Positions 13,105 to 25,059 of a stretch of DNA of 64,000 nucleotides are shown one piece after another; positions within the stretch are counted from its first letter, which is position 1, and each line of letters opens with the position of its first letter. The position numbers and the translations under genes are program-made. Source of the stretch: Pogona vitticeps (lineage: Eukaryota; Chordata; Lepidosauria; Squamata; Agamidae); the NCBI RefSeq assembly GCF_051106095.1, contig NC_135784.1, positions 151,687,428 through 151,751,427 of the forward strand, read 5' to 3'. Below the pieces are notes generated by a model, which ran no database searches, was not told the DNA's origin, and saw only the letters and a list, made by a program, of their open reading frames with translations.

Positions 13105-13121
13105 CTGGCTGAGTCAGCCAG
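13105..13121. promoter_or_regulatory. Perfect 17-bp palindrome with extended AP-1/MARE core
   Basis: CTGGCTGAGTCAGCCAG is an exact palindrome around a central G. It contains TGAGTCA (AP-1) with the GC flanks of a MAF recognition element. It lies outside any repeat I recognised. No function is shown. Confidence 0.5.
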
Positions 13122-13765
13122 AAGCAGCAAAACAACTCATCATTGTTATCTGCCCTCCTCAGCTCCGCCTCTCACCCCACAAGCCGGAAAGCTGCTGGCT
13201 CCTTAATAAATCATTGTTAAAGGTTGGAAAGCTGTTTTGCAGCTGGAGAAACTGAGGCACAGATCTGAGAGCAGTGGCCTCAGCCTGTCCTCAGGGCCTT
13301 TCAAAAGAGGAGAAAGACTCCAGGGTCATACCACAGCACTGAGCACTCCCTCTCACTGCATGATCACAGGAGCTATGCAGCCTTCTCTTGAAGGAACAAT
13401 ATTACAGCCTTTATATTGTCTTTGGAGGGGAAGATGCAGGGAAATGGTTTGTTCCCAGATTCCCCCCTCTCCTTCAGGTCTTCACCTCTCCACACAGATA
13501 CTGTAATGATATTGGTATACCCAGGGACTTAGCGCCAATGATTAGCCAAAGAAAATGTTCGCTACAAAAAACAAGTCCACATCAAGTCCACATGAAGAGC
13601 TGGGAGAAGAAGCACTCTGTCAAAAGACTGTACATTTTATAGTTGCTCTTCCACAAAATACATTGACAATATAGTTGGGCCATCCAATATCTGAAAGGGT
13701 AAAAGGTATCAATATAATCAAACACCACTAAGAAGTTTGATAAGCCTGCTGGTAAGCCATACAGT

Positions 13766-14100
13766 GAGCCAGTATGGTATAGCGCACTAGTTCTTAACCT
13801 TGGGTTACTCAGGAGTTTTGGACTGCAACTCCCAGAAGCCTTCACCACCAACTGTACTGGCTGGGGTTTCTGGGAGTTGCAGTTCAAAAACATCCGAGTA
13901 ACAAAGGTTAAGAACCACTGGTGTAGAGGAAGGAGAGACAGACTAGGATTCAGATGATTTGGGTTCAGATCCAGCTAACCATGGAAACTCACTGGGCTGT
14001 GTGTGGCAATGCTAAAACTATTCCTTAAATATCTCAAATACATGAAAGCCCTATAATGGTTGCTATAAGTCAGTTCTAACTTGATGGTATATATTACACA
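13766..14100 (+). mobile_element. tRNA-derived SINE interrupted by a MITE
   Basis: The 5' part GAGCCAGTATGGTATAGCG is split from the remainder (GGGTTCAGATCC box B, CCATGGAAACTCACTGG, TTGCTATAAGTCAG tail) by a 136-bp hAT-like insertion. The order shows that the SINE is older than the MITE. Confidence 0.8.
13785..13920. mobile_element. hAT-like MITE, 136 bp, nested in a SINE
   Basis: Near-palindromic element with ends AGTTCTTAACCTTGG and CAAAGGTTAAGAACC. The flanks GTATAGCG and GTGTAGAG match at 6 of 8 bases, an aged 8-bp duplication of SINE sequence. Confidence 0.82.
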
Positions 14101-14104
14101 CAGA

Positions 14105-15300
14105 ATGTACTATATTTCTAGGGCAGTCTTCTCTGACTGGGGCCCACCAGATGTGTGTGGATTACAGTGTCTATCATTCCAACAACTTTAAGCTACACAT
14201 CTGGAGGTGAACAGCTCCTATAGAGAACATTCAATTTTAAAAAAGTATGTCCATTAATACAATAATCCAGAATATTTTAACTCTAACCTTGTTGGTGGTG
14301 GGTTTTTTGTTTCTTTTGTTTTTGAACTTTCCAACAACACAATTATCTTGAAATCTGTGAAACATACAAGGTACATTCTATTTGTCATTTACAGAAGGGC
14401 CTGATGCTAACAATTAATATTATATGACATATCTCATTCTTGGTACCCACAGATACTAGGACACTGCTGATAGTGAAGGTGCATGTGTCTTTGTGCACTT
14501 ACACACAGCTGACACTGAATTCCCAGTTGCATGCTCTCTAGTGATCTTGCAGACAGGAAAATAAGGGAGTTTCTGCCACCCAGGTTAGGAAGACCTTTCC
14601 AGGTGACATCAGTGTCTGTCTACTTCCTCTCTATCCACTCTGGTTTTTCAGTTTTATCAGTGTAATAGGGTGGCTCATTTTCCAGCCTAGAGCCAAGCAC
14701 TACTTGCAGCTAATCCCCCGCCTGACCAGCACTTCCTGAATTTGACTCCCTGCAGGGGGTGCTGGGATACACAAGACAGCCATTAAGGAAAAGCAGCATG
14801 CGTCTCCATCCTTTTAACCCAACAAGTGGAAACAGCACTTTCTGCCTGTCTTGTTTGCTAGAGGCAAAAGTAGGTTATAGGGAAAGCGGCAGGAATCTTT
14901 GTGCATGATCTACCATAGGATGGGGGATGGGACACATCTGGGAGGCTGGCTGGCTTGCAGAGCAAAACAGATGTATTCCCCCCCCCCAACCTTACGACCA
15001 GCCAAGTTATTCAAAAGGATGGCGACTACAAGACAACCAGTTTTCACAAATTATTAGGCTAGCTACCTCCTTGTATCTGTCTCTCTAGCATTAAGATAGA
15101 AATCAATCCCTATTTAGGTTTGTAGAAAAGTGTACTTTGCCTTTTTTGTGTGTCTATGTCTGAGAGAGTTCCCAGTAGGCTGCTAGTTCTAGAGAAATAA
15201 GAATAACGCAAAAAAGTACTGTAATTGCTTCAGAACTGGGAAGGCACTATTTCTCAACAGCTCCATGTTGTGAAGATTGCTGAGATGATACCTGGGATAA
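14105..15300. other. No gene recognised; MITE-like stretch at 14120-14215
   Basis: GGGGCCCACCAGATGTG and ACATCTGGAGGTGAACAG form a loose inverted pair, probably another decayed MITE. Nothing else is supported. Confidence 0.4.
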
Positions 15301-15304
15301 AGAG

Positions 15305-15480
15305 GGTGCTGCAGCAGGTAAAAGTATTGGACTGGCTGGATTCCTTACTTTGTCATCATGCTCACTAGGTGGCCTTTAGCATGTCATCGTTTTCTGCCTA
15401 GCCTACCTTGTAAGAGTTGTGATGATAAACTGAGAACTGCCATAGTTTTTTAGAGGAAAGGCATGATACAAATACGATCA
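15305..15480 (+). mobile_element. Degenerate tRNA-derived SINE
   Basis: Keeps the order GTATTGGACT, TTCTGCCTAGCCTACCTTG, GAGTTGTGATGATAAAC, GAGGAAAGGCATGATACAAA seen in a common squamate SINE with a LINE-like tail. Box B is degraded. Confidence 0.6.
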
Positions 15481-16721
15481 ATTGAAACTGAAACAAACCA
15501 TGGAGAATGCATCCTTTCTAATCCAAAATGGAGATCTGGGTTTTGAAACAAGCAGGATTTCATCTCTTTGCTCTGCTTTCTTTAGTTGATACACCAGCTT
15601 CCATCAGATCTGACAGAATCCAAAAATTCTAAGACCACTCTGTAGCAACAAAATTAGGTTCAACTCAAAGATAATCCAAAGCCATTGTGTTGCCATCAGC
15701 CTCCTTCAGCTGATTGGACTTGGCTGTAAAGGAAAACTGGATATTGTATTTTGGTGATTTGTAAACAAATATAAATGTTTGAAAAATGGGGTAGTGACAC
15801 TGCATAACAATGCATTGTTGGGGGTGCACTGGACTGGCCAAGACAGCTCTATCAAGAGAGGGCAATGGTTCGGGGGGGAAAAAAGAGAGAGAGAGGGCAA
15901 TGGTTCGGATACTCCAAAGTGATGGCTAATGGACTAGGGAACACAAGAAGAGGAGCGGTAGCACTCCACAACCTTGATCATGCCAGCAGTATGGCCTTAT
16001 ATCTCTGTTTTAAAAATTAAAGGAACTAGTGCAGCAAGCTGGTCATAAGAAATCAAGTTCATCCATTCATAAACATACACAATGAAAACCAGTTGACCAA
16101 GGAAGGGCTTTTGGAATGCTCTAGGTTGGCATGGCTCATCAGCAGCCTTGCCAGGGGATGAATCAACTTCTAGACAGGGGTGTGCATCAAATCTATTTGC
16201 TCAACAGCAGCTGCCTTGTTAAAGAGTGTCAAAAGACACCAGAAACAAACCACAGGAAAGGATGAAGAGCAGCATTAACCTAGCACCTGGCGTTTGGACA
16301 AGATATGACATGCTTCCATGAGATGCTAAATGAACAGAAGAGTTGGTGTGGGTTTTTAATTCTTTATTTTATTTTTTTGCATTTTGCAAAGCGTTCTCTC
16401 GCCCCTCTTGGCCTGCATTTTTGCCTGCTAGGAAAGACAAACCTAGGGTCAGAGGGCTCAAAAGTAGTGACTTGGATTCAGTTCTGGGATTTGCAGCAAC
16501 TTACTTGGACCTTCCAGAGGCTAAGGCTTCCTTTGTCTGCTAAAGTAATGCAATATATATATGAGACAGTGGAAAATGATGTATCTGGGTCAAATCTTAC
16601 CCAGAGCTATGAACCTTCGTAGGTGGCCTTAGCCAAACTGCTGTTCTCTACACCCCAGAACCCGCATCTGAGAGAAATAATAATGCAGAGATAATACTGT
16701 ACTCAATACAATGAGCACTGT

Positions 16722-16905
16722 TGTTGCTGTGTGCCTTCAAGTCAGAACTGACTTACAGCAACTCTAATGGGGTTTTCAAGGTACGCAAGATATTTATGGA
16801 GTGGTTTTACCAGTTCCACACCCCGGGTGAGTTTCCACAGTTGAGTGAGGATTCAAAATTAGTCCTAGACCTTCACTCTATCCACTAAACCACACTGGGT
16901 ATCCC
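16722..16905 (-). mobile_element. tRNA-derived SINE
   Basis: The reverse complement starts CCAGTGTGGTTTAGTGGATA, has box B-like TTTTGAATCC, then TGGAAACTCACCCGG and ends in TAAGTCAGTTCTGACTTG. Same family as the copies at 9648 and 13766. Confidence 0.82.
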
Positions 16906-17329
16906 ATTACTGAGTATATGGAGCATTATCACAGCATTATCATTATTATTCCTCTCTTTCCGGTGAAGGAGCTAAGTGTAGAAAGTATTACTATTCAGTA
17001 ATACTACAAAATTGCCACCAAGGATTGCTAAAACCATGAATGTAGAACACTTTGAGCACAGATTGGTAGTACCCTTGTGAAGATGCAAGGGCGCTTTTCA
17101 GGAAAAGCTTCTCTCTGAATGCTGGGATGGGGATAGAGCGGAATAGGCTCTTCATAACATTCATTCTCAAAATTCCTCCCTGTAGGAAAGGATTGCTATA
17201 CCCATTCTACAGATCATTCTGGCCTGATTTGGGTTAAAAGTCACTCAAGTAGACATAGAAGTGCATCTGAACCCAAAGTGAAACGAAGCTGTCTGGTGGA
17301 TTTAAAAAGGAATGGGCTCCTCAGGCACT

Positions 17330-18310
17330 CCAAAGGCCGGTGACTTCGCCTCGTTTTGGATGGGTTCCTCCTGCCTTGGGCTGCCCAGGGACTCCTTCCT
17401 TGAGGGAGTCTTGAGGCGAGCGCTTCGCCAGCCGCCCACGCTGCAGCGTCGGTAGGCTCTGCAGAGCGACCAGCCAAACGCCCTTCTCTGCAGGGACACA
17501 AGGCTCGGCACTCTTTCTTGTCCTCCGGCTCCCTCCAGGAGGGCCGAGAAAAGAAAAGCGGGAAGAGGAGGAAGAGAAAGGGCTGCTTCTGCGTTGCTGG
17601 CGGCGGGGGAGGGGGAGGGATAAGGAGCCGGGATCCCAGTCGGGTCGCGAGTCGGGCTGGCGAGGAATAAATCCTCAAGCCTCCAAACGAGCCCTTTAGG
17701 TGCAGTGCGTGTTCCCAGGGAAAAAAAGGAGGAGGGAAGGAAATACCGCCGAGCTCGCTTCCTGGGGGGGGGGGGAAGAGGAGCGGGCGACGAGACTGCT
17801 AAAAGGAGGGAGGCTGGAGGACAGCCCTCGGTTGGTTCCTCTCCCTTCTCCAGCGGCTTCAAAACTCCGCATCTCTTTCCCCACCCCACCCCACCCCGTG
17901 TGTGTGTGAGAGAGAGACCAACCCAGAAACACACACACACACCCAGAGGCCATGACGGACTGTGCTTGTGGCACGACACTGCTGCAAGGTGCGGGCGGAC
18001 GAGCAAGCCCGCAAGGAGAGAGCGGGAGGAGGAGAGAGAAAAGACAGACAGATGGTTTTGCCTTGGGTGAGGCTGCCCCGCCTCTCGCCCAGCTGCTGGG
18101 ACCCAGCCGCCCCTTTTCCCCTTCAGCTCACAGCGGCGGCCGCCGGGCCCAGCACAGCAGCCAGCCAGCCAGCCAGCCTGCCTGCCTCTCCCCCTCCCTC
18201 CTTCCCTCTACAAGGCCTTCCGCCAAAACGATCCCCCTTCTCCGCCTGCTTCTGAGTCACGCACGCCGCGAGGGCTGAGGAGACGGCGAGCCCAAGTGCC
18301 TGCCCCCGCC
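17330..18310. promoter_or_regulatory. Orphan CpG island
   Basis: CpG-rich block with homopurine and homopyrimidine runs and a GT/GA/CA simple stretch at about 17895-17943. Long open frames occur on both strands (for example 234 codons on minus), but they are low in complexity and match no protein family I know. No clear donor was found on minus. A plus-strand GTGAGG donor-like site is near 18066. Direction of transcription is undecided. It may be an alternative promoter in the same gene as the islands at 8-9 and 23-24 kb, or of an unrecognised noncoding RNA. Confidence 0.45.
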
Positions 18311-18599
18311 ACCAGTGAAGATAGTCCGGTTAAATTAGCCCTTGCAGCGTGCAATACATTAAAAAATGAGCTATTTTGAAGTTCGGGTCAATCTGTTCGG
18401 AATCATGACTCCTTATAGTGAGCGGGAGTCAAATCCCTCTAGAAGAGCACAGAGAAGGGGTGGGGGTGGGGAAGGAGGGTCGTTTAGTGCCCTCCATTGG
18501 TGTCCTCCTGTGAGAGGGTTTGAGGCAACAACTCTTTATAGCCTTTCTTTCCTTCAAGGAGCTCGAGGTTATACCGAGTTAAACGTGATGGTCCTCTCC

Positions 18600-18750
18600 A
18601 TTTCTTGCCCTTGCCTGTGAAGTAGGTCACGCTGGGGTGGGGGGGTTGGGAAAGGGAGGCCCAAGGTCAGCCAAGGCTTAGTGGGGATTTGACCCAGTCT
18701 CGTCCCACTCCTAGTCCACTATGGGTAACCACGATACCACACTGGCAATC
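18600..18750 (-). mobile_element. tRNA-derived SINE
   Basis: Reverse complement GCCAGTGTGGTATCGTGGTT, box B GGGTCAAATCCCC, then CCTTGGCTGACCTTGGGCC. It adjoins another SINE copy at 18795. Confidence 0.7.
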
Positions 18751-18794
18751 TGACACTCGTTCACATGGGATTAAGTCACACTCAGGAGGTAAAC

Positions 18795-18978
18795 TGTAAA
18801 TCTTAAGAGCCCTCATTTGTCTTTAGGCACTATCAGTTAATGGTGATCTTAATAGGGTTTTTGAGATGGTCAAGGAGCAATTTACCACAGTCTCCCCGTG
18901 AGCTTCCCAAGCAGGGTTTTGAACCCAGGTCTCATGAGTCCTAAATTCAGCACCCTATCCACTACAACACACTAGTTC
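18795..18978 (-). mobile_element. tRNA-derived SINE
   Basis: Reverse complement contains TGTTGTAGTGGATAGGGTGC and box B GGGTTCAAAACCC, followed by a tail with AACCCTATTAAGATCACC. Tandem with the SINE at 18600-18750 in the same orientation. Confidence 0.72.
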
Positions 18979-19459
18979 AGTTGTGTTCACAGATTTACCT
19001 GGATGCTCACACATTTGCATAGGAGCAGGGCCACATTAAGTCATGCCCCAGTCTTCAGCTATGCAAATTTTAAGAGGCCTCAACATATCAAAAAACAACA
19101 ACAACAAAATACATTTTTGCTTTTTGGACTTCTCGTAATCTGAGGTGCCATCTACATTGCTTGCATGCAAATGTCACATAGTCTGGGAGTAAGCACAGCT
19201 AAACACAGTGGGACTGCTCTTCCAATTAAATCAAGACCTCAGAAACATTATACTGTACTGTAGTACTTTTTTGTGGCTACAACTCTCTGGATCCACCAAC
19301 CAGTATGGTGACGTTTCTCGGCTCTGATAAAAATGCATAGTGTTGGACTAACATAGTAAAAGCTACTGATGTTAAATGGTATGGCAGGAAGGAATAGTGC
19401 GACTTTCCTTCCATTGCTACCACAGCCACAAACCCATAAGGATCTCTCTGCGTGCATGT

Positions 19460-19462
<3 letters not shown>

Positions 19463-19506
<44 letters not shown>
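19463..19506. repeat. (CA)n microsatellite
   Basis: About 22 CA units, then a short GACAGA run to about 19528. Confidence 0.99.
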
Positions 19507-19510
<4 letters not shown>

Positions 19511-20409
19511 GAGACAGAGACAGAGAGAAATTGAGTGGTAGAATTCAAATGGCAAGCAAAAAAATTGAACTTGGAGCAGGATTTGCTCCAAGACTAAGCT
19601 CTTGAACAAATTTCATGAAACAGTTCCTTCGCTCCACCCCACCCTATTTCTGGCCTTTGAAAATTACTAATGTCTCCACCTTCCCTCTGAGAAAGATAAC
19701 AGCATATATATTCATTGGACTCAAGCTCTTTTCCTGTTACTTCATCTCCAAGCCTAGCTTCCAAACTCCCTTAATCTCTCCCTACCCACCTTCTCCTCTA
19801 GCAAATTCCTACACACTTTCTCTCTTTATGCCACTTCTTTATCAGGCCCAGATCAGGTAGTCCTAGCTATAAAGTAAACATCGTGCTGTGAGTAGATCCA
19901 GCGGGTGGCACCTCGCCCTTTGAAAAGCTGTACATTTATAGGCATCGTTGGAACACATGTCATTGGAACATCAGCACTTGTTGCAACTTTGTTGGGGCAC
20001 AACACACAAATCATATACTCCAACTTCTCAGTTACTCAAAAAGCATTGGTTTAAAAATCAGTAGCATATATGTTGATTTGGGATAAACTTAATTTCTGTT
20101 ATAATAAACATATTAATCTTTATAGTGCCACAAGACACTGTTTTTGTTTGAAGATTATTAATATTAAATGGTGGTTTATGGAATTTTGGTGCAATGCTAC
20201 TAGACTGGCATTTATTCAGACAGAACAATGCTCACCCATCATTTCAGCATACTTGCAGAAATACACCTACATCTTTTTCTACATAACATGCTATACATCT
20301 GAACATGGGAGCTGTTGCACAATTATTTGTGTAATGCAGAATGCAGTTTACTTGCACATAAACCTGCATAGGATGAATAGGATGAGGATAAGATACTTAG
20401 ACCAATAAG

Positions 20410-20937
20410 CAGGGCTTGAAAAATGCACTCATCTACTTGTCTATGACAAGTGAAAAATACTGCTGGACGAGTCACAGCTCCCTCCCTGCCTGCCTCCTTC
20501 CCCTCTGCCTGTCTCTCTATCTCTAATCCTGCAGTCCTCCCCTCCCCCCTCCCATTGCAAAAGGAAAACTGCCCTCTTCTCGCAAGAAGAGAATTCGAGC
20601 AGTACATAGAGATATAGCTCTGCAGGAGAATGTAGTGTAGTCCCATCCTGGAGAAAATGGAGATTCCCTGCTCCCAATTTCAACTGAATGACCTGGCTCC
20701 TTAAGAGGCCGGGCTCTTCTGTTTTCAGTTTTATTTTTGCTGGACACATTCAAAAGAAAGGCATTCAAAATACAAGCTTCATGACCCCACAGGCATGCAG
20801 GTAATAAAGCAACCCAAGTCTGAAGGTATAAATCAGTGATTCCCAATCCCAATAAATTGCAAGGCTATAGTCTGTTCATGCTGACTGGTGAAATTTTTGA
20901 CTGACTGGTGAAACATTCTAAAATTCTTCAAGCCCTG
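20410..20937. mobile_element. Nonautonomous hAT element, 528 bp
   Basis: Ends CAGGGCTTGAAAAAT and the inverted AAAATTCTTCAAGCCCTG. The flanks CCAATAAG and CCAAGAAA (6 of 8) fit an aged 8-bp duplication. Open frames inside show no transposase. Confidence 0.85.
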
Positions 20938-22332
20938 CCAAGAAATATTTCTCACATGGCTCTTCCATAGAGATGCAGAGAATCTCCAATACATTCAGCT
21001 TAAAGGCCTGCTTTTCCACTTTGACTCAGCCCAGGCCAAGTCATGGTTCATACCATCACTGAGCTAGTTAAGACCTGGCACTCTATCCGTGGTTTGGCTG
21101 GAAGGCTTGTGTGTTTTTCCACTCCAATTTCTTCACAGCCTCAGAGAGAATCAAATCATGATGTGAAGTTATATACAATCCACTGCACTGTTTTGAAGAG
21201 AAATAATGGTCTGAACTTCCAACTGTGCAGGCAGATAATCAAATAGATCTATTTCCCAACATGCATTTTCCACCCATTCCCAAATGTTCTTTGGGGGTGA
21301 AAATGTAATGTTGGCCAGAATCCTACTAAATATTTATACATGAGTAAAAGCATGTTTTTTTTTTTTTGCTACACCTCACTGATGAGTCTCATGCCAGTTT
21401 TGTACCTAACTGCACATCTGGCAAGCACCTGGCACTTTCTGAAGTCCCCCAATTGATCTTGTTATTAGGGGATATCAAGCTGGAACAGATTTATAATGAC
21501 TCTAATAGGGCTTTCAAGGTAAGTGAGATATTCAAGGTGCTTTGGGGATCTTCTGCCTCAGGGGACAAGATGACTTGATACCTTGGGTATTTTGCTTCAT
21601 GGCATGGCTGGGATGCCATTTGCTATGGGTATCCTATACAAGAATGTTGGTTATACAGATGACATAAGCTGCATCTGATGAGTAGCAACCTAACTGTGAA
21701 CTTGGAGATGTTCAGCTTTGAGAGTTCAGGGAAGCTTGTGGCGTAGTTATGAGGGACATAGGAACAAGTCCTATTTTTTTAAAGGCAGTTTAAAAAGTTC
21801 GCAAAGTGGAGCAGTTGCTAGGACCCAAGATAGAAAAGGGGCTCACTGCCATGGCCATTTGTACTAAGAATCGCAGAGTTGTCCCATTATGTTTTGCTGC
21901 CTGAAACAAAGGACAGGATAAGTGTTCCATACCACCCTGTCCCAGAAATAAACTGAAGCAGTAGCTCGATTTCACTTCAACATGGTTAACGGGACTTTGT
22001 CCAGCATTTGAAAACAGGAGGCTAGTGGAGAAGGTATAGAACAGGCTATATGGCGCACAGACAGCTCTGGAGAAAGGGGATTTGGGAGCTGCTGCCTAAC
22101 GGCTGCTTCAAGTGGTTGTGTCCCATTGTGTAATGAGAGGGCAAGTGAAATGACATGAATGACACATCCAGGAAGAGGCTGAAAGAGTCCTCTCATATAA
22201 TCCCACCTTTTCCAGGCTATAGGAGGTCACTGAAGGGGACTTACAGGAAGGCGGTTAAAATCCTGGAGCTGAAAGGCTTACTCATTCATTAATGAATTGT
22301 GCAAACGCATTTGCTCAAGCATTGATGGCATA

Positions 22333-22556
22333 ATAATAACTGTGTGCCATCAAAGTCTGTTCTGACTCATAGCAACCATTTTCAAGGGTTTCTAGGTAGA
22401 GAGTATTCAGAAGCAGTTTTCCATTGCCTTCTTCTAGGGGTCATCCTGGGACTGGCAGCTTGACCCCCAAGGCCACACAGGACGGCCCTTCTGGGATGAA
22501 AGGTGGAGAACTGAACTCCCAATATCTGGCTCTAACGCACTGAGCTATCCAGCCAG
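22333..22556 (-). mobile_element. tRNA-derived SINE, near full length
   Basis: Reverse complement starts GCTGGCTGGATAGCTCAGTG (box A), box B GGGAGTTCAGTTC, body with CCCAGAAGGGCCGTCCTGTG, and a tail ending in TTTGATGGCACACAG. Related copies are at 6150 and 33408. Confidence 0.85.
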
Positions 22557-23199
22557 CATGGCATGGGTGGGGGGGAAATATTTCAGCTTGTGTTTACTTG
22601 CAGTGGAAGTTAAAATGGAAAAGGGGAAGCAGCAAGATAGAAAGTCAGAATACAGTCTCATGAAACTGATCAACATACACCTTTTAGCATGAGTTAAAGA
22701 CTTGACAATAGACACCCTGGCACCCCAACTCACCACCATTAATCCATCACCCCCCAACTCACTGGGAGCCCCAATATTTAGGGTTCCCTTCCAGACCCAC
22801 AGAAGGGTCAGCTTCTAGTTCTCATACCAGCGCTGCTTCCTTATTAACAGATGATGAAACTCTGGTTCAGATTTCTAAAGGGCTGTGGATGGCATATTAA
22901 AAAAAAACAGTAAAAAGAGGTGCCCACCAAATTAGGCACCAAGCGAACAACTATTGTCTTTTTAGCCGCAACATCTGTCTTTCCCTGTTCTAACTGCTAG
23001 GTAACATCTGTTCTCCAGAAGCATTTTCTACCTCAAGGAAGTGGGGGACCCAGAGATACCAAACAGCGTTTTCTTACCCACTAAAGCAGCACGATTCTAA
23101 ACTGGCTTTCGAAATTAAATCAAATTTATTGTTTCTAGTCAAGTGCGTTGCTAATTGGGATCCAGGAAACCAGCCCTTACTTTTTTACAAGGAGCAACT

Positions 23200-24130
23200 T
23201 TCAAGCTTGAAGCCCTCGCTTCCGTAAAGCGGAGAGGAAAAACGGGTTCCCCCGCTTCACGTCACCGGATCTGTCTCCTTTAAAGAGTGTCATAGAAGGC
23301 CGAAAACTACCTACAGCACAACAACAAAAACCCTTCTGCCTTTGGGACCCGGGAGGCTCCGAAGGGCAGCAGCTGCAGGCAGAGGAAAGGGAGACAGAAA
23401 GAGAAAGAGAGAAGGTGGGGGAGCGCGCAGCCTTCCGAGGGGGAAAGCAAGGGACTCCCGGCCTCCGCCTGGGTCGGATCCGCTGCGCCCTCTGGGGAGG
23501 ATCCTCTGGGGTTCCCTCATCCCCAGCGCCCGTGTGATCTCTACCCCCTTACCTGGCGGCCGGGGAGGGTCTTCTTCCGAGGGGTGGAGGGTGGGGGTGG
23601 GGCGAAGGGGAGCCGGACTGCAAAAAGGGGAAGGGCGCCTCTTTTTTTCGCTCCCGCTCCCCTTTCCGTGGCTCTGTGGCTGCGGGGAGCAGGTGGCTGC
23701 CGAAGCCCTGGTGCTGATGTCACCAGAGTCGGGCGGCGGCGGCGGCGGCGGCTGATCCTGCCGCCGCCGCTTCTTCTGTTGCTGTCTCCTCCCCAGCCCC
23801 ATGCAGGAGGCGGCCGAGGCCAAGAGAGAACGATGAATTATTTAAAGATGCAGGAGCCATTTGCAGCCACACGCAAGCAGCCAGGGAGATGGCAACGCAA
23901 CGAAAAAAAAAAAAAAAACAGGAAAGGGGACGGCGGAGGGGGGGGGGGGAGAGAGCGCGGGAGGGCAGCCGTGACCTTCAGCCGCCTGCCCCATTTTCCC
24001 CGTCTGTTGGCGAAAAGGGGACCTAGAAGGATCCACTCTGCCAAATAAGGGAGATATTGGGGGGGGGGGGGAGACAGAGAGACGTATTCATCAATAGGAA
24101 ACTTCCATCATCTCCCCCGCCCCCGGCCTC
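23200..24130 (-). promoter_or_regulatory. Orphan CpG island with candidate first exon
   Basis: CpG-rich block with GGC/CCG triplets and poly-G runs. On the minus strand a good donor (CGCCAG then GTAAGG) has its last exon base at 23553. The open frame that starts at 23823 is open through this donor and encodes a basic and proline-rich peptide (QQQKKRRR, then a run of seven prolines) that I do not recognise, so it may be 5' UTR. A TTTAAATAA stretch lies just upstream (about 23836-23846). By position it could be an alternative BAZ2A first exon. The minus-strand direction is inferred from the donor. Confidence 0.5.
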
Positions 24131-24289
24131 TGTCCCTTAAGAATCTATCTCACGCGTTATTAAGACGGATGCCTCCTCGTGGGTAGTGGGGAGGGTGAGG
24201 TGGGGGGGGGTACCTCGAAGCGCGGAGTCGAAAGAGCGACAACATCTCGCCAAAAGCTGATCCGATCTGAAAGGCAGGATTCCCGTCTG

Positions 24290-24385
24290 ACCCGCCCCAG
24301 ATATCTGGGAAACGCAGGCTGCAAACGCTACTCACGCTTACCTTGCCTGGAAGTAAATCCCTCTGAATATAAGAGAGAAACGTGC
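24290..24385. mobile_element. Decayed palindromic MITE
   Basis: CTTACCTTGCCTGGAAGTAAATCCCTCTGAATATAAG resembles the widespread squamate element containing TTACCTGGGAGTAAGTCCC; another relic is at 61228-61315. It carries a donor-like GTAAGC on minus (see rejected list). Confidence 0.5.
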
Positions 24386-24628
24386 GTAGGAGCTGGGCGG
24401 CATAAATGAAAGAGATGTAGTTTGGGGCTGGCCGAAAGACCCAGTCTTCAAACGTCGGATGTGTAACATTTATCCTGAAAGGCCAGAAGCCAACTCTCAA
24501 CTGATGGGTCAAGACTGGGTGGCCCCAAAAACCACACCAACAAATAAAACCTTGCTTAGATACCCCAGAAGCCCCAACCGGGATGACCAACAGCAAGGCA
24601 CTGTTGGAACTGGACGCCAAGCCAAAAC

Positions 24629-24812
<184 letters not shown>

Positions 24813-24849
24813 AGATCTGTTTCCCCCAAGGAGCTTAAGATTGGCATAC

Positions 24850-25055
24850 AAAGTCATCATTCCTTTTATCCTCACAAAGCCAAGTGTACTGTTTATATAT
24901 ACTGCCCCTTAGCACTTAAAAGAACACTCTCTGGAGGGTTTTCTTATTTAACTATGCAGGCTACACCTTGGAAACCAGCTATTGGTGAAGTAGGGCTTAG
25001 ACCAGATAGGCGGGATAGAAATAGAATAAATAAAAAAATAAAAATAATTGTCCGA
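24850..25055. mobile_element. Retroelement 3' tails
   Basis: TTTATATATACTGCCCCTTAG and ACTATGCAGGCTACACC are the reversed end of the SINE seen at 52843. They are followed by CCAGATAGGCGGGATAGAAA and an A-rich (AATAAA) tail of a second element in plus orientation. Confidence 0.6.
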
Positions 25056-25059
25056 AGTT

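Noticed and set aside
17302-18006. 234-codon minus-strand open frame
   Set aside because: It lies in a CpG island, competes with long frames on the other strand, and shows no domain; few stops are expected at this GC content.
24330-24345. Strong minus-strand donor CAAG/GTAAGC
   Set aside because: The sequence fits a decayed copy of a widespread palindromic MITE whose consensus contains a TTACCTGGGAGTAAG core; the donor likeness comes with the repeat.
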